Below, piece by piece: positions 9,416-16,777 of a DNA stretch of 64,000 nt (within the stretch, counting starts at the first letter, position 1; every line of letters begins with the position of its first letter). The DNA is from Caldilineaceae bacterium (lineage in GTDB: Bacteria > Chloroflexota > Anaerolineae > Caldilineales > Caldilineaceae). Where the stretch lies: NCBI GenBank assembly GCA_026645575.1, contig JAPKMW010000058.1, forward strand, positions 6,352 to 70,351. Direction: 5' to 3'. Made by a program: the position numbers and the translations under genes. The notes beneath the pieces are model-generated. The model was not told the DNA's origin, did no database searches, and saw only the letters and a program-made list of their open reading frames with translations.

Positions 9416-9658
9416 TCACTTTTGGAATTTCTCCCGTTGCGCTGTCAACAATTTGCGCAAATTGACGCCCCCAACCATTCGCTGTTCTAACGCCGTTTCT
9501 ACGCTCATTGTTAGCGCCTGCGCCGGCAAGACTTCGCGCAACCGACCTTTCCGCAATCGACTGATATATTCTTGCACACTCATTGCCCGACAGGCAAAAA
9601 GTTGCTGTGTGGTGTCTGAGTCTGGATTTAGCTTTAGCGCTTGCGCCCAAGTTTCAAT
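9416..9658 (-). CDS. Small Uma2-linked protein, start uncertain
   Basis: An open frame of about 80 codons lies between the Uma2 stop (TAA 9663-9661) and the next gene. It reads IETWAQALKLNPDSDTTQQL and later SVQEYISRLRKG, ending LLTAQREKFQK. The first standard start in frame is an ATG at 9583, which would give only 55 residues; the whole frame looks protein-like, so an ATT start at 9658 is given as the outer limit. The spacing of 2 bases to Uma2 and 6 bases to the following ATG argues for a real operon member. No known domain is recognised. Confidence 0.5.
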   Translation of the reverse strand: METWAQALKLNPDSDTTQQLFACRAMSVQEYISRLRKGRLREVLPAQALTMSVETALEQRMVGGVNLRKLLTAQREKFQK

Positions 9659-9660
9659 TG

Positions 9661-10353
9661 TTACCGGGGTAAACTTTCAGTTTGCATTGTTGTTTTGCTG
9701 GATCGCACCCAACTGTGGGTGCGCCGTAACCAGTCTGTGCTTTTCATCTGCCAACTAGCCTCTACCAATTCGGCTAAGGCGGCTCCGGGAATACCAACCA
9801 GTGTTTTGCTCTCGGCTACTTCCGTATACTCACCAACCGCTAATTCCCAGATGCGCACCTGTTGCCCATCGTAGTGCCAGAGTTCCGGTATGCCAAGCGC
9901 CGCCAAAATGGCGAATTTATTGAACGCTGGTTCAACCAGATCGATGAGAATTACCAGATCCGGCGGCGGATCAGTGGATAGATCAATGGTCGCTTTGCCC
10001 CTGACTTGCTCCGCGTGTTGAACATAGAAGCTGACATCGGGTTCTAACCCGCACTCCAGTTCAGGCCGTTGGAGGGTCATTGCGCCAACGCAATCAACAT
10101 CAATCGCTGTCTCTTCCGTAATGACGGAGACTAGGAGCGACAAAAGCTGTTGTACTCTGGCGTGAGCGAAGGTAATTGTCGTAATTTCCAGATCGCCATG
10201 GTGAAACGCAAAATGCACTGCACCGCGTTCATCATAATCTTGCAGCAAATGCTGATAGGTTTCCCAGCGAACCCCAGAAAGCAGCACACGGGGAACCTCG
10301 ATGGCTTCTGCTGTTCTACTCGGTAGCACCATGGTTTCAGGAAGAACGCTCAT
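9661..10353 (-). CDS. Uma2 family (PD-(D/E)xK) endonuclease-like protein
   Basis: 230 residues from the ATG at 10353 (GGGCGGGG just upstream); an ATG 12 bases further up is possible. The order of motifs LLSGVRWETYQHL, YDERGAVHFAFHHGDLEI, EPDVSFYV, PPDLVILIDLVEP and AALGIPELWHYD matches the Uma2 (DUF820) fold. The usual catalytic Glu after the PDLV strand is an Asp here. Uma2 proteins are abundant in Cyanobacteria and Chloroflexota and often sit singly among unrelated genes; their biological role is not settled. Here it heads a run with two small unknown proteins. Confidence 0.8.
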   Translation of the reverse strand: MSVLPETMVLPSRTAEAIEVPRVLLSGVRWETYQHLLQDYDERGAVHFAFHHGDLEITTITFAHARVQQLLSLLVSVITEETAIDVDCVGAMTLQRPELECGLEPDVSFYVQHAEQVRGKATIDLSTDPPPDLVILIDLVEPAFNKFAILAALGIPELWHYDGQQVRIWELAVGEYTEVAESKTLVGIPGAALAELVEASWQMKSTDWLRRTHSWVRSSKTTMQTESLPR

Positions 10354-10368
10354 CACCCCGCCCACACA

Positions 10369-10400
10369 TTAACCGTTAACGATTAACTGTTGATGGTTAA
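10369..10400. repeat. Imperfect inverted repeat TTAACCGTTAAC
   Basis: Arms 10369-10380 and 10389-10400 match at 10 of 12 positions with an AT-rich loop. It lies in the 54-base gap between the stop of the fused permease and the Uma2 start. It could be a weak terminator or an operator for the Uma2 run. Confidence 0.35.
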
Positions 10401-10407
10401 CAATTGC

Positions 10408-12333
10408 CTACCCTTTGACGCTCCCCGCCGTCAATCCCGCCACCATAAAGCGTTGGCCGTACATGTAGAAGATCACCACCGGCACCGAGATGATCAGCGA
10501 CGCCGCCATCAACATGCCCCAGGGGTAGACATCGCCAAAGATCGTCTGCGCTAGACCGACCGGCAGGGTCATGAGCCGTTCGCTGCTGATAAAGACAAAG
10601 GCGAAGAGGAACTCTTTCCAGGCGTTGGTAAAGGCAAAGAGCGTCACCGCCAGCAGCGCCGGGGCCGTCAGGGGTAGGGTGACGCGCAGGAAGGCTTGCA
10701 GCCGTGTGGCGCCATCGACCATCGCCGCGTGTTCTAGTTCTTCCGGGATGGCGCGATAGTAGCCCATCAACAGCCAGGTGGCAAAGGGAATCATCCCGGT
10801 CGGGTAGGTGAGGATCAACGCCCAGCGCGTGTTGATCACCTGCAAGTCAGCCAGAATGCCGTAGAGCGGAATAAACATCAACGCGCCCGGCAGCAGATAG
10901 GTGATGAGCAGAATTGTGGTCATGGTCTGCGCACCCCAAAACTTGAGGCGGGCCAGCGCATAGCCACCCAACGCCGCAATAAAGACCGCCAACGCCGTGG
11001 TCGTGACGCTAACAATAGCCGAGTTTTGGAACCAGAGGAAGAAAGGCTGCTCGATAAAGAGGCGGTTGAACTGCTCCAGCGTCCACGGGTTCGGCCAGAA
11101 AATGCCCTCGCGCTGGCCGATCTGCAAATTGCCTTTGAAGGCGGTGATCAGAATCCAGTAGAAGGGGAAGAGGACAAAGACGAGCATGATCAACAGGCCA
11201 ATGCCGCGACCAATCGCACCGATCCGTTCCCCCTGCTTGCGGCTGCGACTGTTCCCCGCCGGCAACAGACCGCCGATGAGTTGCGCCAGGAGGATAAAGG
11301 GATAGATGATGACGCTGCCAATCGCGCCGACTACCCAGCCGATGGCGTCGATCACCCGATCCTGCCAGGCGGTGCCTTCGTCGTCACGGGAAACATCGCG
11401 GCGCATGTACCGAGCGAGAATCAAAATAAAGACCGCCAGCACCGGCGTCAAGCTAAAGGCGACCGCCGTGCCAGGGCCAAATTGCAGCCCGCGAATCGCC
11501 TTTTCATAGGCCATCACAGCATAGACTTTGGTCACATTGCCGGGGCCGCCGCCAGTGAGCAGGAAGATGGTCTCAAAGCCGTTAAAGGTCCAAATGGTCG
11601 AGAGCAGCGTGGCGACGGCAACGACATAACGCAATCCCGGCAAGGTAATACTCACAAAGCGCTGCCAGGCGTTGGCGCCGTCGATCTGGGCCGCCTCGTA
11701 GAGTTCGTTATCAATCGATTGCAAACCCGCTAACATGTTGACCGTAAAGAAGGGGATACCGGCCCAGACGTTAACGGCAATCACACTCATCATCGCCAGT
11801 CGCGGGTCAGCCAACCAGGAGAGCGGCTGGCTGATCAACCCTAGCCCCTGCAAGATCGGATTCAAGCCGCCAAAGAGCGGGTCGAGGATCGAGCGCCAGG
11901 CCAACGCCTGCACCACCGAGGGGATGATCCAGGGCAGCAGGATCAAGCCGGTGAGCAGGTTGCGCCAGCGCTTTTGTGAATGAAGCAGGAGCGCCGCGCA
12001 CAACCCCAAGAGCAGCTTGAAGAAAACTGAACCGCTGGTAAAGACAATTGTATTCTCCACTGCTTGCAGGTAATAGGGGTCTTGGTAGAGCCGGATATAG
12101 TTGTCAAACCAGACAAACTTAGTCTCACGCGCCAGCGTGCGGATGGTCATGCTCGTGTAGAGCGCCTTGAAGAAGGGCCAGCCGATGAAGACCGTCATCA
12201 AAATCACAATCGGCGCAATAAAAAGAAATGCGATCTGCCAATCCCGCCCAAAGACGCGCTGCATCATGGGACGCCGGGGTCCGCCAGAGCGAAATGTGGT
12301 GGTTGTGGGCAATGGTACGGCTCGTTGTGCCAT
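10408..12333 (-). CDS. Fused sugar ABC permease (MalF-like plus MalG-like in one chain)
   Basis: 641 residues from the ATG at 12333, preceded by ACACAGGAGC; an earlier ATG at 12405 would add residues encoded by a palindromic repeat. Two complete permease halves are present, each with an EAA loop: EAAQIDGANAWQRFVSITLP at about 211-231 and HAAMVDGATRLQAFLRVTLP at about 531-551. The halves normally exist as separate subunits forming the membrane channel of a carbohydrate importer. The linker contains an extra hydrophobic stretch (about 330-358, IGWVVGAIGSVIIYPFILL) and a basic segment. The binding protein at 13675-15099 is the likely partner; no ATPase gene is nearby, so a shared MsmK/MalK-type ATPase is presumed. 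Confidence 0.9.
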   Translation of the reverse strand: MAQRAVPLPTTTTFRSGGPRRPMMQRVFGRDWQIAFLFIAPIVILMTVFIGWPFFKALYTSMTIRTLARETKFVWFDNYIRLYQDPYYLQAVENTIVFTSGSVFFKLLLGLCAALLLHSQKRWRNLLTGLILLPWIIPSVVQALAWRSILDPLFGGLNPILQGLGLISQPLSWLADPRLAMMSVIAVNVWAGIPFFTVNMLAGLQSIDNELYEAAQIDGANAWQRFVSITLPGLRYVVAVATLLSTIWTFNGFETIFLLTGGGPGNVTKVYAVMAYEKAIRGLQFGPGTAVAFSLTPVLAVFILILARYMRRDVSRDDEGTAWQDRVIDAIGWVVGAIGSVIIYPFILLAQLIGGLLPAGNSRSRKQGERIGAIGRGIGLLIMLVFVLFPFYWILITAFKGNLQIGQREGIFWPNPWTLEQFNRLFIEQPFFLWFQNSAIVSVTTTALAVFIAALGGYALARLKFWGAQTMTTILLITYLLPGALMFIPLYGILADLQVINTRWALILTYPTGMIPFATWLLMGYYRAIPEELEHAAMVDGATRLQAFLRVTLPLTAPALLAVTLFAFTNAWKEFLFAFVFISSERLMTLPVGLAQTIFGDVYPWGMLMAASLIISVPVVIFYMYGQRFMVAGLTAGSVKG

Positions 12334-12363
12334 TGGGAAGCTCCTGTGTATCCATACATGCCC

Positions 12364-12420
12364 GCTCGTAGCCGGTCCATAACCGGCGTTGGGGTCGCCA
12401 GTCATGGATCAGCTTGGAGC
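12364..12420. repeat. Degenerate copy of palindrome family A
   Basis: The left arm (12364-12388) is almost identical to the family arm GCTCGTAGCCGGTCCRTGAC found at 33435, 40423 and 49596. The right arm (12396-12420) has diverged and pairs poorly. The loop is 7 nt (TTGGGGT), as in the intact copies. It lies just upstream of the fused permease start and is partly read by the longer possible start. Confidence 0.55.
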
Positions 12421-12527
12421 AGGTATGTAACTTTCATCTATCAATAAAATCGCCACGCACCCAGAGAATAACCTCTTGTGCGTGGCGGTTCTCTGCCTGC
12501 TTGATTTGGTTATTAGATATTGGTTAT

Positions 12528-12668
12528 TAACCTGAGTTCGGGATTAGCCAAAGACCTCCGGGAGGTGGGCGAAAATGATCGCTAGAGGCAGCTTCGTTTG
12601 CCCACAGGTGCCCATCGGGCACGGAGGTCTTTTGGCCGTTATATGCACGCACCGTCGAATTCACGTTA
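12528..12668. repeat. Dispersed 141-bp element R1, copy 1
   Basis: Shares with 37706-37846 the 5' segment TAACCTGAGTTCGGG...CAAAGACCTCC and the 3' segment GTCGAATTCACGTTA; both copies are 141 bp. CCAAAGACCTCC and GGAGGTCTTTTGG are the outer arms of a long hairpin. In this copy the short inner arm GGGAGGTGGGC is on the left and the longer arm with a side hairpin (GTGCCCATCGGGCAC) on the right; in copy 2 these are exchanged. Sits in the 394-bp gap between the fused permease and the RraA-like gene. The rest of that gap shows only AT-rich ATTAGATATTGG-type words and the degenerate family-A palindrome. Confidence 0.7.
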
Positions 12669-12727
12669 TTAGATATTTAAAGCGAGTTATCAAGCCCGTG
12701 TGAATACCTAATACCAATATCCATTAT

Positions 12728-13546
12728 CTACTCTTCCGGTCTGCCCGCCGCTAACCACTGTTGGAAATCGGCTTCGATTTCGGGCGACCAGGCGCGATCC
12801 ACTTCGCCGGGGGTGTAGCGTTTCTGCCGGAGGCGCAGGTGGCCGAAGGCGTCACGGCGCATAATGTCTTCGCCCCGTTCAACTACTTCCTGTACCAGGT
12901 GGGCCGGGATAAAGGTGACGCCAGTGGGCGTACCTAGCACTACGTCGCCGGGTAGCACTGTGACTTCACCGATGCGAATGGGGATGTTGATCCCGGCCAG
13001 GGTCACATCCTTGATGGCCGAGGGATGGAACCCACGGCAGAAGAAGGCGACATCGTCTAATTGACTCAGACCGCGTTGGTCGCGCACGCCGCAATCCATC
13101 ACGGCGCCGGCGCGGGTGCGGGTCTTCACCGAGGTGCCCAGGTTGTCGCCAACAAAGGTGCCATCTTTCACCTTGCCAAACATATCCACGACCATGACGT
13201 CGCCTAGTTCCAAGGTGTCAATGACCCAGGAGTTTTGGCCGCCAATGCGGCCATCGGCTTTGCCCTGTTCTTCCACCAATTCGTGGAAATCGGGGCGATG
13301 GGGCAACATCATCGCTGTCACGACGCGGCCAACCAGAATCCGCCCAGGGTGAACCTCGGTCCAGTTGCCTTCAAATTGGAGGTTGTAGCCATGCTTGCGC
13401 AGCACGCCCCAGGCTTCCTCCGTCGAAATCGGTTTGAGCCGCTCCAGCAGATCATCAGAGACATGGGGACGACCATTGGGATCCCGTTCCCCTTCATATT
13501 TGCGGGTCAATTGCAAAATTAGCTCGCGCGGCGCTTCTATGTGCAT
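12728..13546 (-). CDS. RraA-like (HMG aldolase fold) protein, long form
   Basis: 272 residues from the ATG at 13546 with GGAAAG upstream; earlier in-frame starts fall in the palindrome at 13598-13672 and encode low-complexity sequence. GDNLGTSVKTRTRAGAVMDCG followed by VRDQRGL is the RraA-type binding signature, and VLPGDVVLGTPTGVTFIPA the conserved C-terminal strand. The chain is about 30 residues longer than its paralogue at 5773-6501, mainly at the N-terminus. It lies between the ABC binding protein and the permease, so it probably acts on the imported compound or a derivative, as a metal-dependent aldolase or decarboxylase. The exact reaction is unknown. Confidence 0.8.
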   Translation of the reverse strand: MHIEAPRELILQLTRKYEGERDPNGRPHVSDDLLERLKPISTEEAWGVLRKHGYNLQFEGNWTEVHPGRILVGRVVTAMMLPHRPDFHELVEEQGKADGRIGGQNSWVIDTLELGDVMVVDMFGKVKDGTFVGDNLGTSVKTRTRAGAVMDCGVRDQRGLSQLDDVAFFCRGFHPSAIKDVTLAGINIPIRIGEVTVLPGDVVLGTPTGVTFIPAHLVQEVVERGEDIMRRDAFGHLRLRQKRYTPGEVDRAWSPEIEADFQQWLAAGRPEE

Positions 13547-13597
13547 GAGTTGAGTCTTTCCAGTAGGTATTTTGGGTAGATAGGTACACAGGTAGAC

Positions 13598-13672
13598 AGG
13601 TAGACAGGTACACAGGTACACAGGTAGGTTGGCGATGCCCTTGTCTACCTGTGTACCTGTGTACTGTCTACC
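13598..13672. repeat. Tandem-built inverted repeat (ACAGGTA words)
   Basis: Arms at 13608-13627 and 13645-13664 are perfectly complementary for 20 bp and extend with one bulge to about 28 bp. Each arm is made of tandem CACAGGTA/GACAGGTA words. It begins 2 bases from the stop codon of the binding-protein gene, so it may form the hairpin that stabilises that mRNA 3' end. Confidence 0.6.
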
Positions 13673-13674
13673 GT

Positions 13675-15099
13675 TTACGCGAAGGTCGCGCCCATCTCTT
13701 CACCGATCTGGCGCATACGCGCTTCGGCGTTGGCGACGGCATCCGCCGGGGCGACGCCGGCCGTGATCACTTCGAGAATCATGTCGTTGAAGACCGCCTG
13801 CGCCGACAGGGCATCAAAGTAGGGGTTCGGATCAGCCGGGTCGGAGAGGCCGACAAAGTCACCCTGGCGTTGTTCACCCATGCGCTTGAGGTTCTCGTCT
13901 GCTTCAAAGGCCTTGATCACTGGCTCCATGCTGAAGTAGGCTTCATAGGCCGGTAAGAAGAGACCAGCGGAGACCAAGGAAATGGGCAAGAAGATGTCGG
14001 GATTGAGCATGTGCAGCGCCAGTTGTTTGGCGAGATCGGTCGCCGCGGCGCCGGTGGGCACATACATTTGCCCGTCACCACCGCCGCCGATCAGTTGCTC
14101 GCCGCGTGGTCCCACCGCGACATTCAACACAACCGTATCTTCAAAGACCGGGTTGCCATCGGCCTTGGCCTTGGCATAGACGCTGGCCGCATTGGCGGTG
14201 TAGGCAATATTACCAGCCAAGTAGGCTTCGTTGTTGCTCGAATCGGTCCAGGCCAAAACGCCAGGTGGCAACATGGGCGCATACTTTTCAGAGGTATAAA
14301 GCTCGGCTAACCACTCGACCGCCGCGATGGTCTCCGGTGAGTTGAAGGTCAACTGGGTCATATCGGCATTGGTGATCTGGCTACCCCAATTTTGCAGAAT
14401 TTCCGTGACGCCACCCTGACCGTCACCGCCCTTGTTCACCGTGCGGCCCCAGCCATAGATCTGCTCATCCGGTTTCGAGAGTTCCAGACATGCCTCACGA
14501 ATCGCATCGTAGGTGCCAAGATCATTCAACGGATCGACGCCAATCGCTTCAAAGAGGCTGCGGCGGGCGAATTGACCGCCGCCGCTGTTGATAAAGGGAA
14601 TAGCCCACCATTTACCGTCAATGTTGTTGTTGCGGGTGTGACCGGAAGAGGGTTGACCATAGCTGGCAATCGCCTGTTCTACTGTATCACTAATGTCTTG
14701 CAGCGCATTGTAGAAGTAAAGCTGTTGGGTCAGGCGGACATGGTAGATGAAATCGGGCGGGTTGCCGGCTTCGACGGCGGCCAGGGTTTTCGGCACAAAG
14801 TCTTCGGTTGCTTCCGCCGCCACCACGGTGGTTTCGACATCGACATTATTTTCCGTGGCCCACGCCTTCACGGCATCGGAGAAGATGGTTTCCATCTCCT
14901 GAAAATATTCTTTGCGGTGAGCCACCACCATGGAGGTCGGGGCTTGGGCCGGCGCGGCGCCGCCTTCGGTAGCCGCGCCACCGGTGGGAGCGGCTGGGGC
15001 GACACAAGCGGCCAACATCGCCATGCTGGCGCTCGCTCCCATCAACTTCAATGCCTGACGGCGTGAGAGCGTGGTACGCAGATTCTTGTTCTGTTCCAT
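13675..15099 (-). CDS. Carbohydrate ABC transporter substrate-binding lipoprotein (family 1)
   Basis: 474 residues. TLSRRQALKLMG is a twin-arginine signal and MLAAC a lipobox (Cys32), followed by a Gly/Ala/Pro-rich linker, so the protein is exported folded and lipid-anchored outside the membrane. The mature part has the arrangement of extracellular solute-binding family 1, the partner of MalF/MalG-type permeases. The fused permease two genes downstream is its likely partner. With glucarate dehydratase and FAA-hydrolase genes on the same strand, the ligand may be an aldarate, uronate or uronate oligomer; the ligand itself cannot be read from the sequence. Confidence 0.9.
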   Translation of the reverse strand: MEQNKNLRTTLSRRQALKLMGASASMAMLAACVAPAAPTGGAATEGGAAPAQAPTSMVVAHRKEYFQEMETIFSDAVKAWATENNVDVETTVVAAEATEDFVPKTLAAVEAGNPPDFIYHVRLTQQLYFYNALQDISDTVEQAIASYGQPSSGHTRNNNIDGKWWAIPFINSGGGQFARRSLFEAIGVDPLNDLGTYDAIREACLELSKPDEQIYGWGRTVNKGGDGQGGVTEILQNWGSQITNADMTQLTFNSPETIAAVEWLAELYTSEKYAPMLPPGVLAWTDSSNNEAYLAGNIAYTANAASVYAKAKADGNPVFEDTVVLNVAVGPRGEQLIGGGGDGQMYVPTGAAATDLAKQLALHMLNPDIFLPISLVSAGLFLPAYEAYFSMEPVIKAFEADENLKRMGEQRQGDFVGLSDPADPNPYFDALSAQAVFNDMILEVITAGVAPADAVANAEARMRQIGEEMGATFA

Positions 15100-15415
15100 C
15101 GTGAACTTTCTCCTCTGGTCTACAAACTAGAAATGGTCAATTGATAGTGGGAAGAGTTATCCTACACCATGCCCAGCATAAACGTACAAGTGCCTAATCG
15201 CACTTTCGGGGAGGTATCCATGGGCAATAGACGAACTGTACAAAGGCTCTTGCCACTGATCAACTTTGTTACTGTAGAAACGATGCCTGGAAGCGCCAGG
15301 CGGGCTGTATCATTTGGACAATGTAAGGGAATTCGGAGCATACAAGTCAATACCGGCAGAGACTGACACTATTGTAGAGCAAGTGCGGAGATTCGTCAAT
15401 ATTGTGCTTATAGTT
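15100..15415. other. Gap upstream of the binding-protein gene
   Basis: No convincing gene. On the minus strand a TTGACT lies about 19 bases before TACATT (around 15323-15353), a possible but loosely spaced promoter for the sugar-acid binding protein. A 65-codon plus-strand frame here lacks a ribosome-binding site and protein-like composition. Confidence 0.3.
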
Positions 15416-15417
15416 GA

Positions 15418-15464
15418 TTAGTTTGTTCGTTGGTTTCGACAAGCTCAACCAACGAACAAACTAA
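15418..15464. repeat. Palindrome family B, short-loop copy
   Basis: 18-bp perfect arms (15418-15435 and 15447-15464) with an 11-nt loop TCGACAAGCTC. The core GTTCGTTGGTTTCG...GCTCAACCAACGAAC recurs at 51422-51492 with a longer loop and, degenerate, near 58640-58690. It ends 2 bases before the stop of the methyltransferase gene. Confidence 0.65.
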
Positions 15465-15465
15465 C

Positions 15466-16467
15466 TTATAACCGCCGTGCTAGCAGCACATCGCGCTGCT
15501 TGATCACGCGATCGACGCCATGTGCCAATTGATCGTAAGGTGCTGTGTTGTAGATATGTAGTTCAGGAAAGGCGCTGACTGTTTCCAACATGGTGGCGCG
15601 GGAAAAGCGGGTGGCGTCCCACGCCAATGCAAGGGCGCCACCGGGGCGAAGCATCGTTAGCCAAGCCGGCAACGCACTGGTGAGCAAGCCGGTGAGTTGG
15701 CCTTGATGTTGGATGCCATAGGGCAGGTCGGCGACCAGGAGATGGGGCTTGTAGCCGGGCAGCAAGACGGGCGCCTCCAGGGTGTCGCCGTTAACCATGA
15801 GACAGTGCCGGCTCTCCCTTTCTTTCTTGCCGATGGAAAAGCTCCAACGCAAGCCCAGCTTTTTCAAGCGCTCCGGCTGCATCCGGTGGGAAATCCGCTC
15901 TTGTTGCAAATATTGGCTCAGAAAGGTTGCCGTTGATCGCACATCCTCAGTCTCCTGTTCAATGCCGGCCACTTGCGCCGCGCCCAGCATCAAGCCGGTA
16001 AAGAGGGTGGTGCCGCCGCCCATAAGCGGGTCCAACAAGGTGAGATTTGACCAGGGCTGGTCGACAAAAGCGCTGCTAAAGCGAGCAATGTTGCAGAGAA
16101 AATGGGTGAAGAGTTCGTTCGTCTTCCCCCGATAACGTCGCGTCGCCGCCAGATCGGGCGGCAGCGCAGGGTGAAAGCCGGTTTCCAATGGGTGCAAGAG
16201 CGGGCCGGCTACCTCACCAATCTGATCATAATAGCGAAAAAAGGCGCTGGTCATGGCTAACATGCCCAGTTCGTGTAACTGATCGGCTGTGGGTTCTTGC
16301 CGCATGATGCAGCGCAAATATTCCTGCCCGCCGAAGGTAACCAGTTCGCTAGCCGTGATCTGCGGCCCCAGCGGCGATAATTGGAGTTCCGGTCGCGCCA
16401 GATCGTGCGCCAGGGCGGCGTATTGCGTACTGCGTTGGGGGGCAATTTGGGCGAGAAGTGTGGACAA
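15466..16467 (-). CDS. SAM-dependent methyltransferase of the RNA/DNA N-methylase type
   Basis: 333 residues. The Rossmann core shows a motif I variant DPLMGGGTTLF (residues 146-156), which binds S-adenosylmethionine, and a catalytic DLPYGIQH (247-254), the DPPY-type motif of amino-methyltransferases. The layout (N-terminal region, then RYRGKTNELFTHFLCNIARF, then the catalytic core) resembles TRM11/UPF0020-like tRNA or rRNA guanine methyltransferases, but no THUMP domain is apparent. Pro replaces the second residue of the usual DPPY (DLPY). The target is unknown. It is convergent with nothing and divergent from the peptide-uptake operon starting at 16778. Confidence 0.75.
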   Translation of the reverse strand: MSTLLAQIAPQRSTQYAALAHDLARPELQLSPLGPQITASELVTFGGQEYLRCIMRQEPTADQLHELGMLAMTSAFFRYYDQIGEVAGPLLHPLETGFHPALPPDLAATRRYRGKTNELFTHFLCNIARFSSAFVDQPWSNLTLLDPLMGGGTTLFTGLMLGAAQVAGIEQETEDVRSTATFLSQYLQQERISHRMQPERLKKLGLRWSFSIGKKERESRHCLMVNGDTLEAPVLLPGYKPHLLVADLPYGIQHQGQLTGLLTSALPAWLTMLRPGGALALAWDATRFSRATMLETVSAFPELHIYNTAPYDQLAHGVDRVIKQRDVLLARRL

Positions 16468-16660
16468 TTGCGCTTCCTAAACTAAACTCAGGCGTCCCTA
16501 CGAGACGAATGGATCAAGACTTCGTTGATGGAAAAGCAACCTTTCGGGTGCAAATGCTGATGCAATTATAGGAAACAACCGCGATCCGCGCAATCTAAGC
16601 AAGCGTTTGGGTATAGTTTCGATGTGATCTGTTTGGTATCTTTGCCGGATAATCACCGTT

Positions 16661-16691
16661 CTTGGTCAATTATGCCAACACCAAGTATAAT
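16661..16691 (+). promoter_or_regulatory. Candidate promoter with overlapping operator for the peptide-uptake operon
   Basis: TTGGTC (16662-16667) and TATAAT (16686-16691) are separated by 18 bp, a good sigma70-type arrangement. An inverted repeat CTTGGT-N13-ACCAAG (16661-16666 and 16680-16685) lies exactly between and over these boxes, as a repressor site would. The start codon is 87 bases downstream. Nothing else stands out in the 310-bp gap 16468-16777. Confidence 0.5.
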
Positions 16692-16777
16692 GGGCGCAAC
16701 GACACTCCCGCCCATATCTTAATCCAAGTCATTATCAAAACTGTTCCTGTTTCCGCTTACACATTGGGAGAATATTT

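Noticed and set aside
12528..12668. R1 element as a tRNA or known riboswitch
   Set aside because: No cloverleaf, anticodon arm or recognised riboswitch core could be drawn; only a long hairpin with a side hairpin is supported.
13598..13672. CRISPR-like repeat array
   Set aside because: The units are 8-10 bp and contiguous without spacers, and form one inverted repeat.
15169..15366. 65-codon plus-strand frame upstream of the binding-protein gene
   Set aside because: No ribosome-binding site, no recognisable composition or neighbour, and it occupies the expected promoter region of the divergent gene.
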